Positions 12,713 through 25,699 are shown, counted from the first letter of the stretch. The stretch: DNA of 64,000 bases from Protula sp. h YS-2021 (GCA_949752745.1 OX457026.1:37924723-37988722), one strand, 5' to 3'. The notes: generated by a model not told the origin, from the sequence alone. Numbers and translations are program-made.

Positions 12713-15700
12713 TTACAGCTCCTCATCTGCAAAGCTAAATCGAAAGCTATTGTCTGACGTGTACATTTTGAACTGATTAATACGTGGGGGCGACTTGCAT
12801 GAATCATTTGTCCCGTTTCCTTTATCACTTGTTTTGTGTTGATATTCCACTGAGTGTGTATTTAGGACTTGATCGTCACACATAACTTTGTTCCCTGAAG
12901 CTGTACTACAGTCCTGCTCCACTTCGAAATTAAATTTAAATGGTTGTAAATTTTGGGCTAATTCCAAAGACAGAGGTCCTTGTTTTTCAAGCGGTTCTGA
13001 AGGCGTTGCTTCCGGTAAGCTGTCCGTCTGACAATCAACTGCGTGGCGATGTGTATGATGAACAGATCTTTTGAGAAAAGTTGCCTTCTGCTGATTTAGT
13101 TTTGTCCCGGACTTCAGAGTTATTTTCTGAGCACCTAACGGAAAATAAAATAAAATACAACAATTTGAAGGCGAGAGTAACAGAAATTTTAACAGTTTTG
13201 TTCGTGGACATTAATTTTAGAGACACTAATTTCAGAAAAATGAAAACTCCAGTCATATCTTTTTACATGCTGGGAAATTACAACAAAATGTTCTGGTGGC
13301 GAATAACAGTCAATTTAATTCCTTGATCAGCTCGAACATTTCAAAGCTTCTCTCGAATGAATAACTCCTGCCAAAAAAAAACGTCACATACGTCCAAGCG
13401 GTATCCAAGCATTACGCCCGCGGATACTTCGCCCCCCCCCCCCCCCATTACGCCTCCGCCCATATCCCACCCATTACGCCCCCAGATGGAAAAGCGGACA
13501 TTTCACCCCCGACCTTTTTAAAAAATTTAAAAAGATAATCCAGTATCAGTATTTATTGAAAAGTAAAAAAAAAAAAACACACAAATCTAGCAGCTGCTAA
13601 CGGTTTATCTCAGAACTAATTTTCTATCTCAGTCAGTGAAACAAAACAACAAATCTAGCAATTTCTAATGCTCTGTTTCAGAACTAATGTTCTATTTCAG
13701 TCAGTGAAACGTGTACACACATCTTAATCTCAGCTTTTCCTATTGACACGCCAACGCCACCTGATGTTGTAACCAACCCCTCTCAAGCAATCTTCGACCG
13801 ATTTTCGTCCAGCTGCACGTTCGATGCACATAGTTTTCAGGCGCCTCTGCAGAGCACTGTATTCCTTGAGGACTCGTTGTCTCCCTGCATGTTTTGGCCA
13901 ATCACGGTTCGAACTGTTGCCTCCTCCTGCTTGATAGTGGTGATGAGAACCCAAATTGAGGCATTTTTGTAACCCACCAGTGGAAGAAGCAGTTGTTCCA
14001 TCTCTCGCAATGATTGTTAGTCCTGGGCTCGTCGTTGAGAGTTGCCTCGTGGACATTCCACACTTTTGGTGGGAACCGCGGTGGAATTATTCGAACACGA
14101 ATCCCGTTGCTGTCCTGGCCGTTTGGGCTTTGAGCCCTCTATGTGCTTTGAGCCAACGTGAGTTGACGCAAAATAACTCAACAGCGGCTCTGCATCTTCC
14201 GGTGTAGTTTCGCGGAGATACTAAAGTCCGGCGGCAGGAGCGCCAAGCCATTCAGTTTTCAACAAAACAGTTTGAATTCTTCGTCGTTGCGCTAGCGTGG
14301 CACAAGTCCTAATTCCTGGATTTTGCGCCACGTTGCCTGCGTGAGGTGATAAAAGCACGCCCTGGTATCAAGCTCTGGCTCCAAGACAGTTTCAAGAGCC
14401 CGCAGGACCGATAACTCAAAATCGGATGGTAACTGGATCCACCTCTAGAGATTCACAGTAATCAACGATGGCTTGAAAAAATTCTTCGTACACTGCCTGT
14501 GATTTTCCTTGGAGGAGTCTGTAGACGGTAATGACAGTAGTATTGCCCAACGGAATCACGTACAATTGGGTAAATCCCCGACACGCAATTGAAAAATTGC
14601 CGTCCATTAGCCAGGTACTTGCCGTGCTGAATAAACGAAAAGCCGGCCGCGAAGCAAAAATCAGCATACGGCTATCGGCACCCTGCCCGTTATCATAGAA
14701 CAGGAACGGTTGGGGATCATTACCTGTGGTTTCACAACACTCTCCTTCTATCACCAAATCTTCTACCTTGTTTGGAACTGGAGGAGCATTGTGTTGACGT
14801 TTTCGCCTGATCACCTTTTTCGTAGCGTTATCTGATCCGAGAAGAACACGCGCGTTATCTGACAGATTTGAACGGCGCAACGAAACCATGGTGGTAGGTT
14901 TGTCGTGGGTTTGTGTGGCTGGAACTCTGAGGGCACATTTTGCTTTTGCGGCTTGTACTTCATCAAGTCGCGGATCATGATTTTTTTTTTTGGATTGTGT
15001 TCCTGAGAAAGCTGTGGATCCAACAGATCCCCAGAGGTTGTGACCGTCCCTCAACAATTTGTAAGACGACGAACACACTTCCAAGTAACCCTGCCGGATT
15101 TAAGCGTCTTGTTATTTGTATAGAGGAAGCCACATAGGCATAACTTTGGCTTTCCACGGTTACTTTCTATAAATTCCATGATATCACATTGATGTTAAAA
15201 TGCTGTATGAATTTCGACCTTGTAGGGATTTTGGCAAATTTTGGCATGTGAAACATGGAACTCAACTGACCTCCGACATTTCTTCAATATCAAAACGAAT
15301 CGAAATACACACGACTTAAAAGAAACAATAATCTTAATAAGCGATTAAATTGCATTAACAGGCAAAAGATAATCCCTAAACCAAAATCGTATTAAGCCAG
15401 TAATAACACAGAACCTCCGACAACTACCCCCTCCCCATACGACTCGCAATTACAATAGGATTTAATTAAATACCTACCCGTAGTCCGCCTTACGTAGATG
15501 TGGCTTCGCTCTCCCGAAATAGCTTATGATAGACCTCCGATAATTTTCAGTTGAAATAGCGTATTAAAATCTCAGGGGTGAAATGTCCACTTTTCCATCT
15601 GGGGGCGTAATGGGTGGGGGCGTAATGGCCATGTTGCTCTGCACGAAAATCTTACTTGAAAGGTAACGTTTCTCATCCTGCTTCATTTTCGCGCGATAAT

Positions 15701-18700
15701 CACCAAACGTCGTTCGCATCAACTGGCGCTTCTTCACCAACGGTGCCGATGGATTCTTGAGCACCTGTGCGATTTTAAAGCACCTTCGATAACATTCGTG
15801 TTGCATTCTGAGAGCCTCGTTGCTGGGTCAGGCCGGCGCAGCCTGGTCGGACTTTATTTAACGATTTATTTAAATTTCATTTCAATTTCAAAAGAGACCT
15901 ATTACAGCGACCACTCCACCCAAAAACACCAATGTACAGGGACGCATCGTGCACTTTCAATTGATTTTGCTATTTAATTTCTTGTTTTTGCCAAAAAAAC
16001 CATGCGTTTCCAGGACCAAATCCATGGTTTTGCAATACCCGTTTCCCATTTTTCCATTAACAGAAATAAAAGAATAATTTTCGTTTTCTGCACATATAAT
16101 CCATTATGGTAAATGAAAAGAACACACAACATTTTTCACAAGAATGACAGTCAAAATATTCCAAAAACTTGCAATATGTAATTACACCCCTTCCCAAGAA
16201 AAAAATACTTATCCCTAACGACAGGTCCAGAACCTTTTTTAACCTAGCTCACTTTATAAGCCCTGCACAACTCCTTAAATAAACTGCACATCATTCTTTT
16301 CATCTCACAAATTGTAGACGTGAAGAAAAGGGTGCACTTTTCTTCTAGCGTAATTTTAGGATGTAGAAGCGTAATTTTAGGAATGCTGTTCTATTTACAT
16401 GTGATTCTCTTTGGCATTGAACGACATAAGATTTTGAGTTAATGACGTCGCACGCGTCAAAAATTGATAAAACCGACTCAAAGAATATCCAAACATAGTT
16501 TGAAGTCATCGAGAAATTTTTCATGCAAGATCTTGTTAAAAACATACACCAATTTCACGTAACTAGAGAGACGATCCCGCGTGTGACGGGGTTTACTTAT
16601 GAAACTGATGCTCAAGTCGGTTTGTAAAGTGAGATGCTACTGCCATTTCATTACGATTTTCGCTGTTCTAACAGTTCTATATTTTTAAATTTCGACAAAA
16701 GCTAAGTGCTATATTTAACAAAAGATATTTTGGCAATTTTCAATACCTCTTTTTATCGTGTGTAAAATTTAAAAAAGAATTTAAAAAGAAATTTAAACGC
16801 AAAGTTTTACCGAATTTCAAAATATTGTCGTTTTTACAATTTTTCCGAAAGCCGCAGCACACCTACCTGCATTATGTGTGAGACTTTCAATAATTGAAAG
16901 AAATCATTTACTCTGCCACTATCTCATGAGCCCGGATACAAAAAAACCAAACAAACGACGCTACTCATATTCCACATGCGTTTTATCCGTGTATAAATTT
17001 TTAAAACAATCCGACTTATAGTTTCGTAGATAACCCTTACATGACCTTCCGTTGTGCCAACAAATTTAAATAAACGCTTTTACACAATTTCAAAATACTG
17101 TCATTCGAAACAAAAATTCCACTTCAATATGTACTCTATCCGTACGTAAAATTTCAAAACCATTCCGTTCAAAGTTTTGGAGACTAAGTTCCAATAATCG
17201 AAAAAATACGGCCATTTTGACAATTTTTCATGAATTCAACAAAAATATGACGTTGTACACCTTCAATGTTTGCTGTATCCGTACGTGAAATTTTAAAACA
17301 ATTCGACCCACAGTTATGAAGATACAGCCCGGACCAAGCAACGATCCCACAAAGTTTGAACTTTCTCCGATGTTAAGCGACTGAGAAATTGGGCACACAA
17401 GAATTTTACGAATGATTGTTTCACGCCTTTTGCAAAATTTCGCCACAAACGTCAAAAGTTCGCACAGCCGGCCGGTTGATCCAAGGAATACCCATACAAA
17501 GTTTGAAGTCCATACGACTTGCCCATATCAAGATATTTTGCACACAAGATCTTGTTCAAAATATATACATATTTTACGTAATGACGCCATATGCCGTATT
17601 CGTCCGTCCTACTCGCGACAAAATTTGCCAAAATCTTTCTGACCTGCAAAGGAATAATCCCATCAAATTAGAATTTTTTCCGATGATCAGTGGCTGATAA
17701 ATTCAATGGCGCCATTCGTCTTCCTTAATAATGTAACACGTGTGAAAAGTTGACAGAACCGTCCCACCTATCCAAAGAGTGAACAGACCAAATTTTACGT
17801 CGATGTGACTTTTTTTCGGGATATCTTGCACACAACATTTTGTTCACAAGAGACTGATACAAACACATACACACGCACAAAACGAACAAAACCTATATGA
17901 CCGCCCTTGGTTAGGGAGACCTAATTATGCACGGGCTTATATCGCTAGACTCAAGGCTTTAAAGAACTCGCCCAGAGAAACACTTGATTAAAGTTTTCAA
18001 GTACAAATCGCGTTCTTTGGATAGGGTATCCTAGCAACACACCATTACCTTGAGCACGCGTCCTGCTTCCTGGAGTTGTTTGGGACTGCTTTTGTTCGGA
18101 TTCACCAAACCCATCTCCAACTGTTCTATACACCACGCCAGCTCGGCGTCCAAGCGCTGCTGTTGCTCCTGTGCCCCACAAACCAGTTTTAAATTATATA
18201 AAATTTAAAATAACCTAGTCCAGTTTTTTTTACTTGAAAAAAATCAATTTTTTTTTCTGTTCAAAAATAAATAAACAAATAAACAAAAAAACAAGTGCAT
18301 GACTTCTGCATTATTTTTGCCTGTGGAATCTGAACAAGACTGTGATTAACAGAAGTCTCTCAGAGCCTTCCAAAATAACACAGACAGTGTGCACAACCCT
18401 AAGTTACTCATTCCCCTGACCGCAATATTTTCAACGTCAGCCATATACTATAACATTAGCGTACGTACAGCCCCAGGCGCTCGTAGCAATACTTGACACA
18501 TTTTTGAAATGATGCCATAACGGCATTCCTTGGCATGTTCTCTAAAAATTACACTGGCAAACTTAAGAACACAGGTGAACAGAAACCCACATCAATATGC
18601 TGAACGATACTTCACAATAAAGTAGATAGGGACACACCAAATTTTGCTTATTTTTTATTCCCCCCAGACAAAATTGAAACCAAGCTACTTTGTTAGTGCG

Positions 18701-19014
18701 TTAGCTATAGTTGGTTACTTATTAAGTGACACAGTTTAACGGAGGTACTTAACAAGTGAACAACCAACTAATCTAATTTGGAAAAACATTAGATGAACAA
18801 GGATATTTTTCAAGTGAGTTAGTGAAAACGTAAAAAAGTTACATAGGAAAATTTGAAACATATACTCAGTCACATAATTTATTCTCATTCTATTTGATAC
18901 GGTGTTTTAAATAATAGTTAAATAAAATGATTTGGCACTATGAATTTTGATCAGTTCTTACGGCTAACGTACTTCAGCTGAAGAGTTTTCTTCGTCTTCC
19001 TTTTGCACCAACGT
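12713..19014 (-). CDS. UPF0488 family protein (C8orf33-like), partial, four exons
   Basis: The family is conserved from invertebrates to human C8orf33 and its function is poorly known. Exons in transcript order are 19014-18973, 18168-18049, 15764-15656 and 13134-12713 (stop 12715-12713). Every junction is AG/GT, with matching phases 0, 0, 1. The joined frame gives about 230 residues. Family hallmarks follow in order: SAE before QQQRLDAELAWCIEQLEMG, then VKKRQLM, FGDYRAKM, then SAQ at the start of the last exon, and near the end the short motif NSFRFSF, corresponding to the C-terminal EFRFNF of the human protein. The last exon is longer than in human and ends DEEL. The start exon was not found; a GTAAGC donor near 19171 on the - strand does not give a matching phase. 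A MULE sits in the intron between the last two exons. Confidence 0.85.
13446..15629 (-). mobile_element. Degenerate MULE (Mutator-like) DNA transposon
   Basis: Inverted ends of about 55-65 bp lie at 13446-13510 and 15573-15628. Both carry CATTACGCCCCC twice, then AGATGGAAAAG and GGACATTTCACCCC. Between them, on the - strand, is a MULE-type transposase relic. A further CATTACGCCCGCGG copy lies just outside the left end (13410), so the true left limit may be there. No clean target duplication was found. The element starts about 27 bases inside an intron of the UPF0488 gene. Confidence 0.75.
13730..15084 (-). pseudogene. MULE transposase with FLYWCH-type N-terminal remnant, frameshifted
   Basis: The upstream open part (15084-14416) has DEVQAAKAKCALRV and TQTHDKPTT from the region after a FLYWCH zinc finger. 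It also has PQPFLFYDNG, TWLMDGNFSIA with the first catalytic Asp, QLYVIPLG and YEEFFQAIVDYC. At about 14418-14424 the frame shifts, and DFELSVLRALE continues in another frame; the second catalytic Asp lies in DFE. A stop follows after ELGLVPR. A third segment (14056-13730) keeps the C-terminal RRLKTMCIERA and DCLRGVGYNIRW. The order matches full MULE transposases, but frameshifts and stops make it dead. Confidence 0.8.
17090..17930. repeat. Dispersed non-coding repeat in a UPF0488 intron
   Basis: Two related sub-blocks carry TTCAATATGTACTCTATCCG and AAGATACAGCCCGGACCAAG, then repeated AAGTTTGAAGTC, GCACACAAGATCTTGTTC and GAGACTGATACAAACACA. They match, with divergence, 7.28-7.6 kb and 11.34-11.64 kb. 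The remainder of this intron (15765-18048) is AT-rich and shows nothing else. Confidence 0.6.
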
Positions 19015-19363
19015 CTGCGAAAAATATATCAGAAAGGTCCATTACAAACTAGACCGGCCATTTTTTGTTAAAACAAAAAACGGATATGTCTCCCCAGCCC
19101 CCAATCAGTCACTTTGACTTTGACAATGAATACAGAAGTAAACATGCCAACAAGATTAAATGCTTACCAGTGAGTACTCTGTTGTGAAAAGGACGTTTCA
19201 CTCATTGAAAATGTCACTTGATTAGTTAAAGAAGGGACAATAAATCACAAGGTTCAGTGTATCAAATATGTTAGAGCACTCGAGAATTTAAATATTAATA
19301 TGCGGTACACTGCGATAGCTGTAATGGATATGCATGACGCCTGAGGAGTGATGATCAACGTTT

Positions 19364-20045
19364 TTAACACGTATTTTTTACTGTTTTCCGTCGACAATAT
19401 TCTATGGTGTTAAAAGTTTGAAATACATGAGCACTCGAAAATTTTAAATAATACATTGTAATATACGGCACACCCTGATAACTGTAGTGGATATTCATCG
19501 CACCTGATGAAGATCGACATTTTTTAATCCATATATGGTCTATACATGTTTTTTGTCGTATTGTTGGTATCTGAATAATCTGTTTAAAAGGTGGCAAAAG
19601 ATCTGTAAAGGACTGAGATGCTTTGGATAGGTCAAGATTGAAGTCTCCCATGATAATAATCGAAGTTGCAGGCAAAGTAGTGACCAAATTGTTGAGCTGT
19701 TCATACATACGTGAATAAGGAATACACGGTGGTCTATACAAACTATAGATCGAAAGCTTTGGCTTAGTCAAGCAGATGCCCACGCATTCAAGTTCAACAA
19801 GTGTTGTGTCAATGCAGACACTTTAACTGCCATGGCAACTCCGCCGTGGTTGTCGCATACTGCCGATCCGAAGGCTATATTTCTGTACTGGAGTTCTCGG
19901 TCTTGGCGAAGTAAGGTTGATCCCAGTGTAGCCAGGTCTCCTGCAGGGCTATCACAGATGCCGTTGCTAGAAAGCGATCAGCCAAAAGGTCACCCTTGTG
20001 AGCTTGCTATCAACATATGGCCCAAATGGAACTTGTTTAGGTAGT
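19364..20045 (-). mobile_element. LINE relic, AP endonuclease domain
   Basis: Reading down the - strand: ALQETWLHWD near 19.93 kb, GGVAMAV, then LSIYSLYRPPCIPYS, IIIMGDFNLDLS and TCIDHIWIK. GDFNLD and IDHIW are the catalytic core motifs of the APE endonuclease of non-LTR retrotransposons. Frames are broken and no RT follows. Confidence 0.8.
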
Positions 20046-20176
20046 AAAGCTTTCCAAACTGCCAGCTATGCAGCTGACGGCATAGATTAAAGAGCGTCAG
20101 AAACATTTGCATCAGAAAATAGTTTGCTCATTGATTTCGTCATCTAAAGTGAACACGCCATTTGGAATTCAAAGCA

Positions 20177-20510
20177 TAAATGACGTCATAACTCGTAAAT
20201 GATGATGTCATAGGTACAACATTTGCATGCCCAAAAAAAAATCCTTGCTCAAAAGCAGTTTCATAATGTACTTTGTGCCGAAGCCCTAGATGCGTAAGAT
20301 TCGAGTTATTGAGCTTTCAAACATAAATGACGTCATAACTCGTAAATAATGACCTCATAGGTACTACGTTGGTATGCCAAAAAATTCCTTGCTTAAAAGT
20401 AGTCTCATAATGTATTTTGTGCCGAAGCGTTAGGTTCATTAGTTTTCGAGTTATTGAGCTTTAAAACATAAATGCCGTAATATAACTCGTAATTGATGAC
20501 CTCATAGGCA
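20177..20510. repeat. Tandem repeat, about 146-bp unit
   Basis: Just over two units begin near 20180, 20327 and 20472, spaced 147 and 145 bases. They share AAATGACGTCATAACTCGTA, TTTGTGCCGAAGC and CGAGTTATTGAGCTTT. The first two copies keep the palindrome TGACGTCA. Confidence 0.8.
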
Positions 20511-20774
20511 GAAAAATAAAAATTTCGGAACCGTTCTAAGAAACGAAAAGCTGTACTCGCAGTCAGCCGGAAGAACTATCTGGAATATTGAAATCGATCT
20601 CCCGCCTCAACCATTAGGAGGTACACTTTGAACACAATTTTCTACTTCATGTATATAAGTATTTTCTGAAATTCAAAAAATTCGCTCAAAATTAGAAAAT
20701 CGACTAAAAACATAAAAAGTCGCATACAGAACCACCAAGGGGTGTTTTCTGCCAAAAATCAATTCAATCCGGCA

Positions 20775-20855
20775 AAAAATATTAAGCGCCCCAGCCGGAT
20801 ACCGAACTCACGACTTAAAGTCTAATGTGCTAACCATTACCCAACGGGTATGTTG
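20775..20855 (-). repeat. Possible tRNA-derived SINE head
   Basis: On the - strand GGGTAATGGTTAGCACATTA resembles a pol III A box. It is followed by GACTTTAAGTC (anticodon-arm like) and GAGTTCGGTATCC (B-box like). It does not fold as an intact tRNA by eye, so I treat it as a weak SINE-like candidate. The next 650 bases are AT-rich and end at 21501 in GGACAGACGGACAC. Confidence 0.3.
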
Positions 20856-21998
20856 TTGCCTACACAATACAACGACACTCATTTTTTCCCCAAAAATTTG
20901 CTGAAATAAAAAAAAACGATAAACAGGCTGCCCACCTTCAATATATATTCTATTACTGTGCATGGTATAGTGAAGATCCGACAGGCCGTCTCTTAATTAT
21001 GACTCAAACTTAATAAAGCATTAATAAAAAATTTTAAAAAATCACAAAAAATCCATTTTTGACAAAAACAAACAGTAGCCTCTCAGTGTACAATTGCAAT
21101 CTTTGGTCGTTCTTCTTGAAATATTTGAGCAAAATCCAATAAAATTAGAGGATATCGAACACACCGACTCAAAAAAAAACACAAAAGTCAAAAATTTAAA
21201 AAGTCGTCAAAAATACAATTTTTAACGAAAATGAAAAATGAAATAGCACTGAAAATTTGCACTATAAGTGTGCTTCTTCTCGCAAAGTTTGAGCAAAATC
21301 ATAGCAACCGTTTTGGATATATCGCCAGCCCAAAGTAAAAAAATTCCCCGAAAACCCTACCCCTAAGTTCAAAAATTCGCCAAAAATATGATTTTTGAAG
21401 GAACAACAAAAACTTAACATGGTCATCATCTAGACATGTGACCCCAAACATGCATGCAAGTTTTGAGACAATCGGCTCATTAGTTTTTGAGAACTCGCTG
21501 CGGACAGACGGACACACCATGATCAAGAAATAACAAATACGTTGTAATGATTACGGTACTGACTTGGTATTGGGATCAAGGGCATTACGCCCAGTTGATT
21601 CTGCAAACCAACAATTTAGTGAAAGTAATCAAGATGAAAATTTATACGTTATATTATTATTTTTTCTAACATCAGTTCTCGACTTATCTCTAAGTTTTCG
21701 AACTGAGTCCGACCAAAGTAGCTCATTTGGCATTATTGACTAAGATATAAAATTTATACCTTATATTATCAGTTGCACTATGAGGAAACTCCGTTTCCTC
21801 ACACCGTTTTCAAGCCATGTTTTAAAATTTGATCCAACTGGATAAATTTGCCAAATGAACAAAACACAATATTTACACCTTCTATTATTAAGCGTATAAT
21901 GAAGGGTTAGGAAATAAGGCCTAAAGGCTGTATCTCTTATTATTTCTAATATAAACAATTATTTGAAATTTAGAAAAAGATAAGAATATTTTTAACTA

Positions 21999-22752
21999 CA
22001 GGGGCCCCTCGTTAATTCGTACTCCTCGGGACCAAGGGAAAAAGTACGAATTAACCGAGGGTACCAATTAACCGGGGGTCAAATTTTCGAATGAACAAAA
22101 ACAACAATGAACCTTCAAGCCTTGCACGCTTTCGAGCAGGCTCAAATTGGCTGGTTTCAATACCATTGATTATTTTATCCTTATTCTTTATCCATGAAGC
22201 AAGTGTACTTTTAGGTACCCCGTACTCCGTCATTATTTCAGTTCTGGTTTTTGAGCCACTCGTTATTTGCTTTAACACTTTGAACTTAAGGTTCGTTGTG
22301 TAATCATTGTGATTTCGTGTCCACAGAAGACAAACGGCATCTTAAGCCTCTGCATAGTACGTGACAGACGATGCTCCGGATTAGTGGCCAGTGAAAACGC
22401 TGTGCACACTAAGACACCCGCTGTATTGAGTAGACCATGTCAATCATAATCCCTAAACCCCCATCATTACTGCCCTACACTACGCATTATGCAACCCCTT
22501 TATCTCGCTACACATGACGCCTGAGTAACGTGTTGTTTTAACTGTGTGGGATGCCTAATCTGTATGGCTCTGCATTGATAAAAGACCGGAATAGAAAAAA
22601 TTGAGGGTAAATTTTTGGACGAATTATCCGAGTCCTCGTTAATTGGTACTTTTACATAGAAGTGAATGGGTCGCAAAATCGGGACCGACGGAATTGGTAC
22701 GAATTAGCCGAGGGACCGAATTAACCGAGGACGAATTAACGAGGGGCCCCTG
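21999..22752 (-). mobile_element. Tigger/pogo deletion derivative with TA target duplication
   Basis: The ends CAGGGGCCCCTCGTTAATTC (from 21999) and its inverse (to 22752) are near-perfect inverted repeats flanked by TA (21997-21998 and 22753-22754). The inner repeats ATTAACCGAGG continue the symmetry. On the - strand, about 22330-22090, is the pogo/CENP-B N-terminal helix-turn-helix (KFKVLKQITSG, EYGVPKSTLASWIKN). The DDE catalytic domain is missing. It is a 754-bp non-autonomous copy. Confidence 0.88.
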
Positions 22753-23344
22753 TATAAGAAAAACAAAAACTGTAATTCAATGTTTGTCGCAATGTAAACG
22801 ATAAAGAATGGATGCCGACTAAAAGTAAAATTTCTGTAGATTGTAATGACATAGGAAAGCACACTGTAAAGACTGTATTTGATTGCATTGTATAAACATT
22901 CAAAGATATTTGTAACTTTACTTATGTACAAGTTACTTCTTTATTGTGTACTTCTGTAAGTGTTGCACTTTTGGCACCTTAAATACCTCCACCTCGAGTT
23001 ATTTATATTTTTATGTATGGTTCAATGGAAAAAAAGAAGCAGTGGAAAATCCAGCAAAACGTAAGCGAAAATTTGTTTAATTAAAAAAATTCTTGTATAG
23101 CTTCTAGATGAGTTTTGAACAAGATATCCCTGACTTCCGCACAGTATGCGATATGAGGGAGAATTAATGCACAGAACAGTGCGATTAGACTTTTCTCATT
23201 TATGAATTTACTTGCTCTACAAATTATATAAATACTTTAGACATTTTCTCTTTTAGTGGTTGAGTGTGTAATTTCTAAATTAACTTTTCGTTAGTTGTAA
23301 CTCCAATGAATTTTGTATTTGTAACTTTTTCAAGCACTATTCAG

Positions 23345-23710
23345 CCAGTCACTTGAAAGACCTAGCCAAGGGGCGGGGGATATAGAAACGCCTCGTGTCC
23401 GTCCGTCTGCCCGTCCGCAATTCTCTTTGTCCAGGCTATATCTTTGTTATTATTCACCGTAGACCAATAAAACCCTGCAGGTAGAAAGTATATAACGTGT
23501 AGTTGTGCAACGTCAGGCTATTTTTTTATTTCTTCAAAAAAATGTGATTTTGGCGGGGCTTTTTTTGTTGTTGAAAATTTGGACTTTTGTTGTTTTTCAG
23601 AACAAGTTTGTCCAGGCTGTATCTTTGTTACTATTCGTCGTAGACCAATAAAACCCTACAGGTAGAAAGTATATAATGTGTAGTTGTACAATGTCAGGTT
23701 ATACGTCTAT
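23345..23710. repeat. Direct duplication with GTCCGTCCGTC tract
   Basis: GTCCGTCCGTCTGCCCGTCC lies at 23397-23416. Then a block starting TTTGTCCAGGCTATATCTTTG is present twice, about 180 bases apart (near 23425 and 23607), with CGTAGACCAATAAAACCCT in both copies. This is the reverse orientation of the GGACAGAC-tailed family. Confidence 0.55.
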
Positions 23711-23739
23711 TCTGGGATAAGGTTCGAAAGCTCCTGAAT

Positions 23740-24010
23740 TCATTACCACTCATTAAATTCCCTTCTGCCATTTGTGGTGACTTCAACCTAGATACAGTGC
23801 AACGGGAAAAACTTTCTCAAATGATGTCAACGTTCAATCTAAAGCAGCCAGACTTTGGTCAGACTCATAGGCACGGCAGCTATCTTGATTTAATGTTCAG
23901 TTCACGTCCTGTGGTCGATATTGCTACCTTTCTTGTATGTTATCGAGAGCATCAGTACCTCTACATGTGGATAGAAACTAGCCCACAAGCTGTGACTTCG
24001 CCATGGTAGG
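23740..24010 (+). mobile_element. LINE relic, AP endonuclease fragment
   Basis: The + frame reads ICGDFNLDTVQREKLSQM, KQPDFGQTHRHGSYLDLMF and VCYREHQYLY, ending at a stop at 24009. GDFNLD and the downstream G-S-Y-L-D-L-M-F are the endonuclease active-site segments. Only this fragment is present. Confidence 0.75.
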
Positions 24011-24249
24011 GAACAATTCTTATTTATTAATTTCCATTTCTGTTAAAATACCCTTCTTACTCAAAGTAACAAGTTTGTTGCGAACAAAGCAAGGCGTGAG
24101 CATGCAAACGAAGAAAATACTTGTTGTAACTGTCTTTATCCAGGCCATATATCTTTGGAACTATTGGAACGTTGGTCTATCCAACGTTTGGCTGGTCTTC
24201 CCAGGGGTCTTGAATTAGGAAAGTCTTGTTGGTACACTCTTGAGACATA

Positions 24250-25560
24250 ATTCTCTGGGGGACGCCTAGTTACCTTTTCTTGATTTCTTCCGTTATGGTT
24301 GATCCGGAATTAAGTCTCTGTCGTATGGTTTCATTTGATAATTTGTCCTTTAAGGTGACACCGAGAATTGCACGAAGACATCTCATTTCAAATACTTCTA
24401 ATTTTCTTGCATCTTCAACTTTTAATGTCCATGTTTCGGAGGCATATATTGTTATAGGTAAGATTAGGGCTTTGTAATGTCTTACTTTCAGTGCGCGGCA
24501 GATCTTGTGCTCGTTCCATACAGATTGATTTAGGCGACCAAATGCTGAAGATGCCAAGGCGATTCATCTCTTAACGTCAGTCAAACTGTCCGGTCCCGAG
24601 ATGCCGAGGAAGACAAATTGATTAACTGATTCAACTTGCACGCCATCGATTATGATTAGGTCTTGACTTGGTGACAGTATCTTGCATTTGACACCGTTGA
24701 TTTTCATCCCCTAATTTTTTTACATGCTTGTTCTAGTTCAGCTGTAGAGAGTTGCAGTTTCTCGAAAATTGCGGAGAGAAGGGTGGTGTCATCAGCATGT
24801 CTTATATCTATTGCAAGTGTGTCGGTCATATTCAAAGTTTGATCTAGAGATTTTATTTCCTTCATAACATATTCTAGAAATATATTTAAGAGTGTTGGCG
24901 ATAGCCAACATCCTTGACCAACACCTATTGCACCCTTAAGCCAGTCTGTTAGTTGGCCATCAGTTATTACTGCGCATTCCGTTTCATTATACAAAGACTC
25001 AATTATACGTACAATTTTTGGATCAATGTCAATAGCTTTCATCATCTTCCACAAAGCTTTCCTCCATACGGTGTCAAATGCCGCTTTGAAATCCACGAAA
25101 TTAAAATGAAGCGGCACATTGTATTCTTTGGCTTTTTCAATAATCTCTCTCGTGGTAAAAAATAACGTCTACAGTACCTCTTGTTGATCTAAATCCGAAT
25201 TGGCTTTCCCTTGTGGCTTTCTGTTTGGTCTTTCATCCTTTCTAACAAGATGCGCCAGAAAACCTTCCCTGGTACTGACAGCCAAAATATAGCTCTGTAG
25301 TTCTCTGGGTTAAGTTTGTCGCCCTTTTCGTGTATCGGTATCACTAACATCCTTGACCAGTCTTGTAGGGTCTTCTCCTCCCTCCATATTAAGTTAAATA
25401 TTTTTTCAAGAATGTCGATCATAGGTTTCCCTGATGCTTTAAGCACTTCTGCTGTAATGGCATCTATTCCACGCGCTTTACACTTTTCATCTTTTGGATT
25501 GCTTGTTCTATTGTCTTGTTTTTACCATGACCATTATCTCGAAAACGGTTATAGATAGAG
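24250..25560 (-). mobile_element. Decayed LINE, reverse transcriptase and C-terminal region
   Basis: On the - strand, pieces appear in order across frames. IFNLIWREEKTLQDW and PENYRA (25446-25189) are followed by FVDFKAAFDTVWR, GVGQGCWLSP and HADDTTLL (25117-24704). HADD stands where YADD is expected. Then come SSAFGRLNQSVW, PITIYASETWTL and RCLRAILGV (24557-24270). This is the RT core of an RTE/CR1-like LINE with several frameshifts. Confidence 0.85.
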
Positions 25561-25699
25561 AGTTTTTTAAGCTCATTTCCGACCCTTTGGGCCTAAAAGA
25601 CGATACGTAAGAGGCACATCGGTGACCTTAACCTCCTCGGTCATGGTCAAGGTGAAAAACCGGAATTGGAACGTTATCTCAAAAACGGTTGGAGAAACA

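Noticed and set aside
19141..19205. Candidate first exon of the UPF0488 gene with ATG and GTAAGC donor on the - strand
   Set aside because: Its phase would create a stop at the junction with the exon at 19014-18973.
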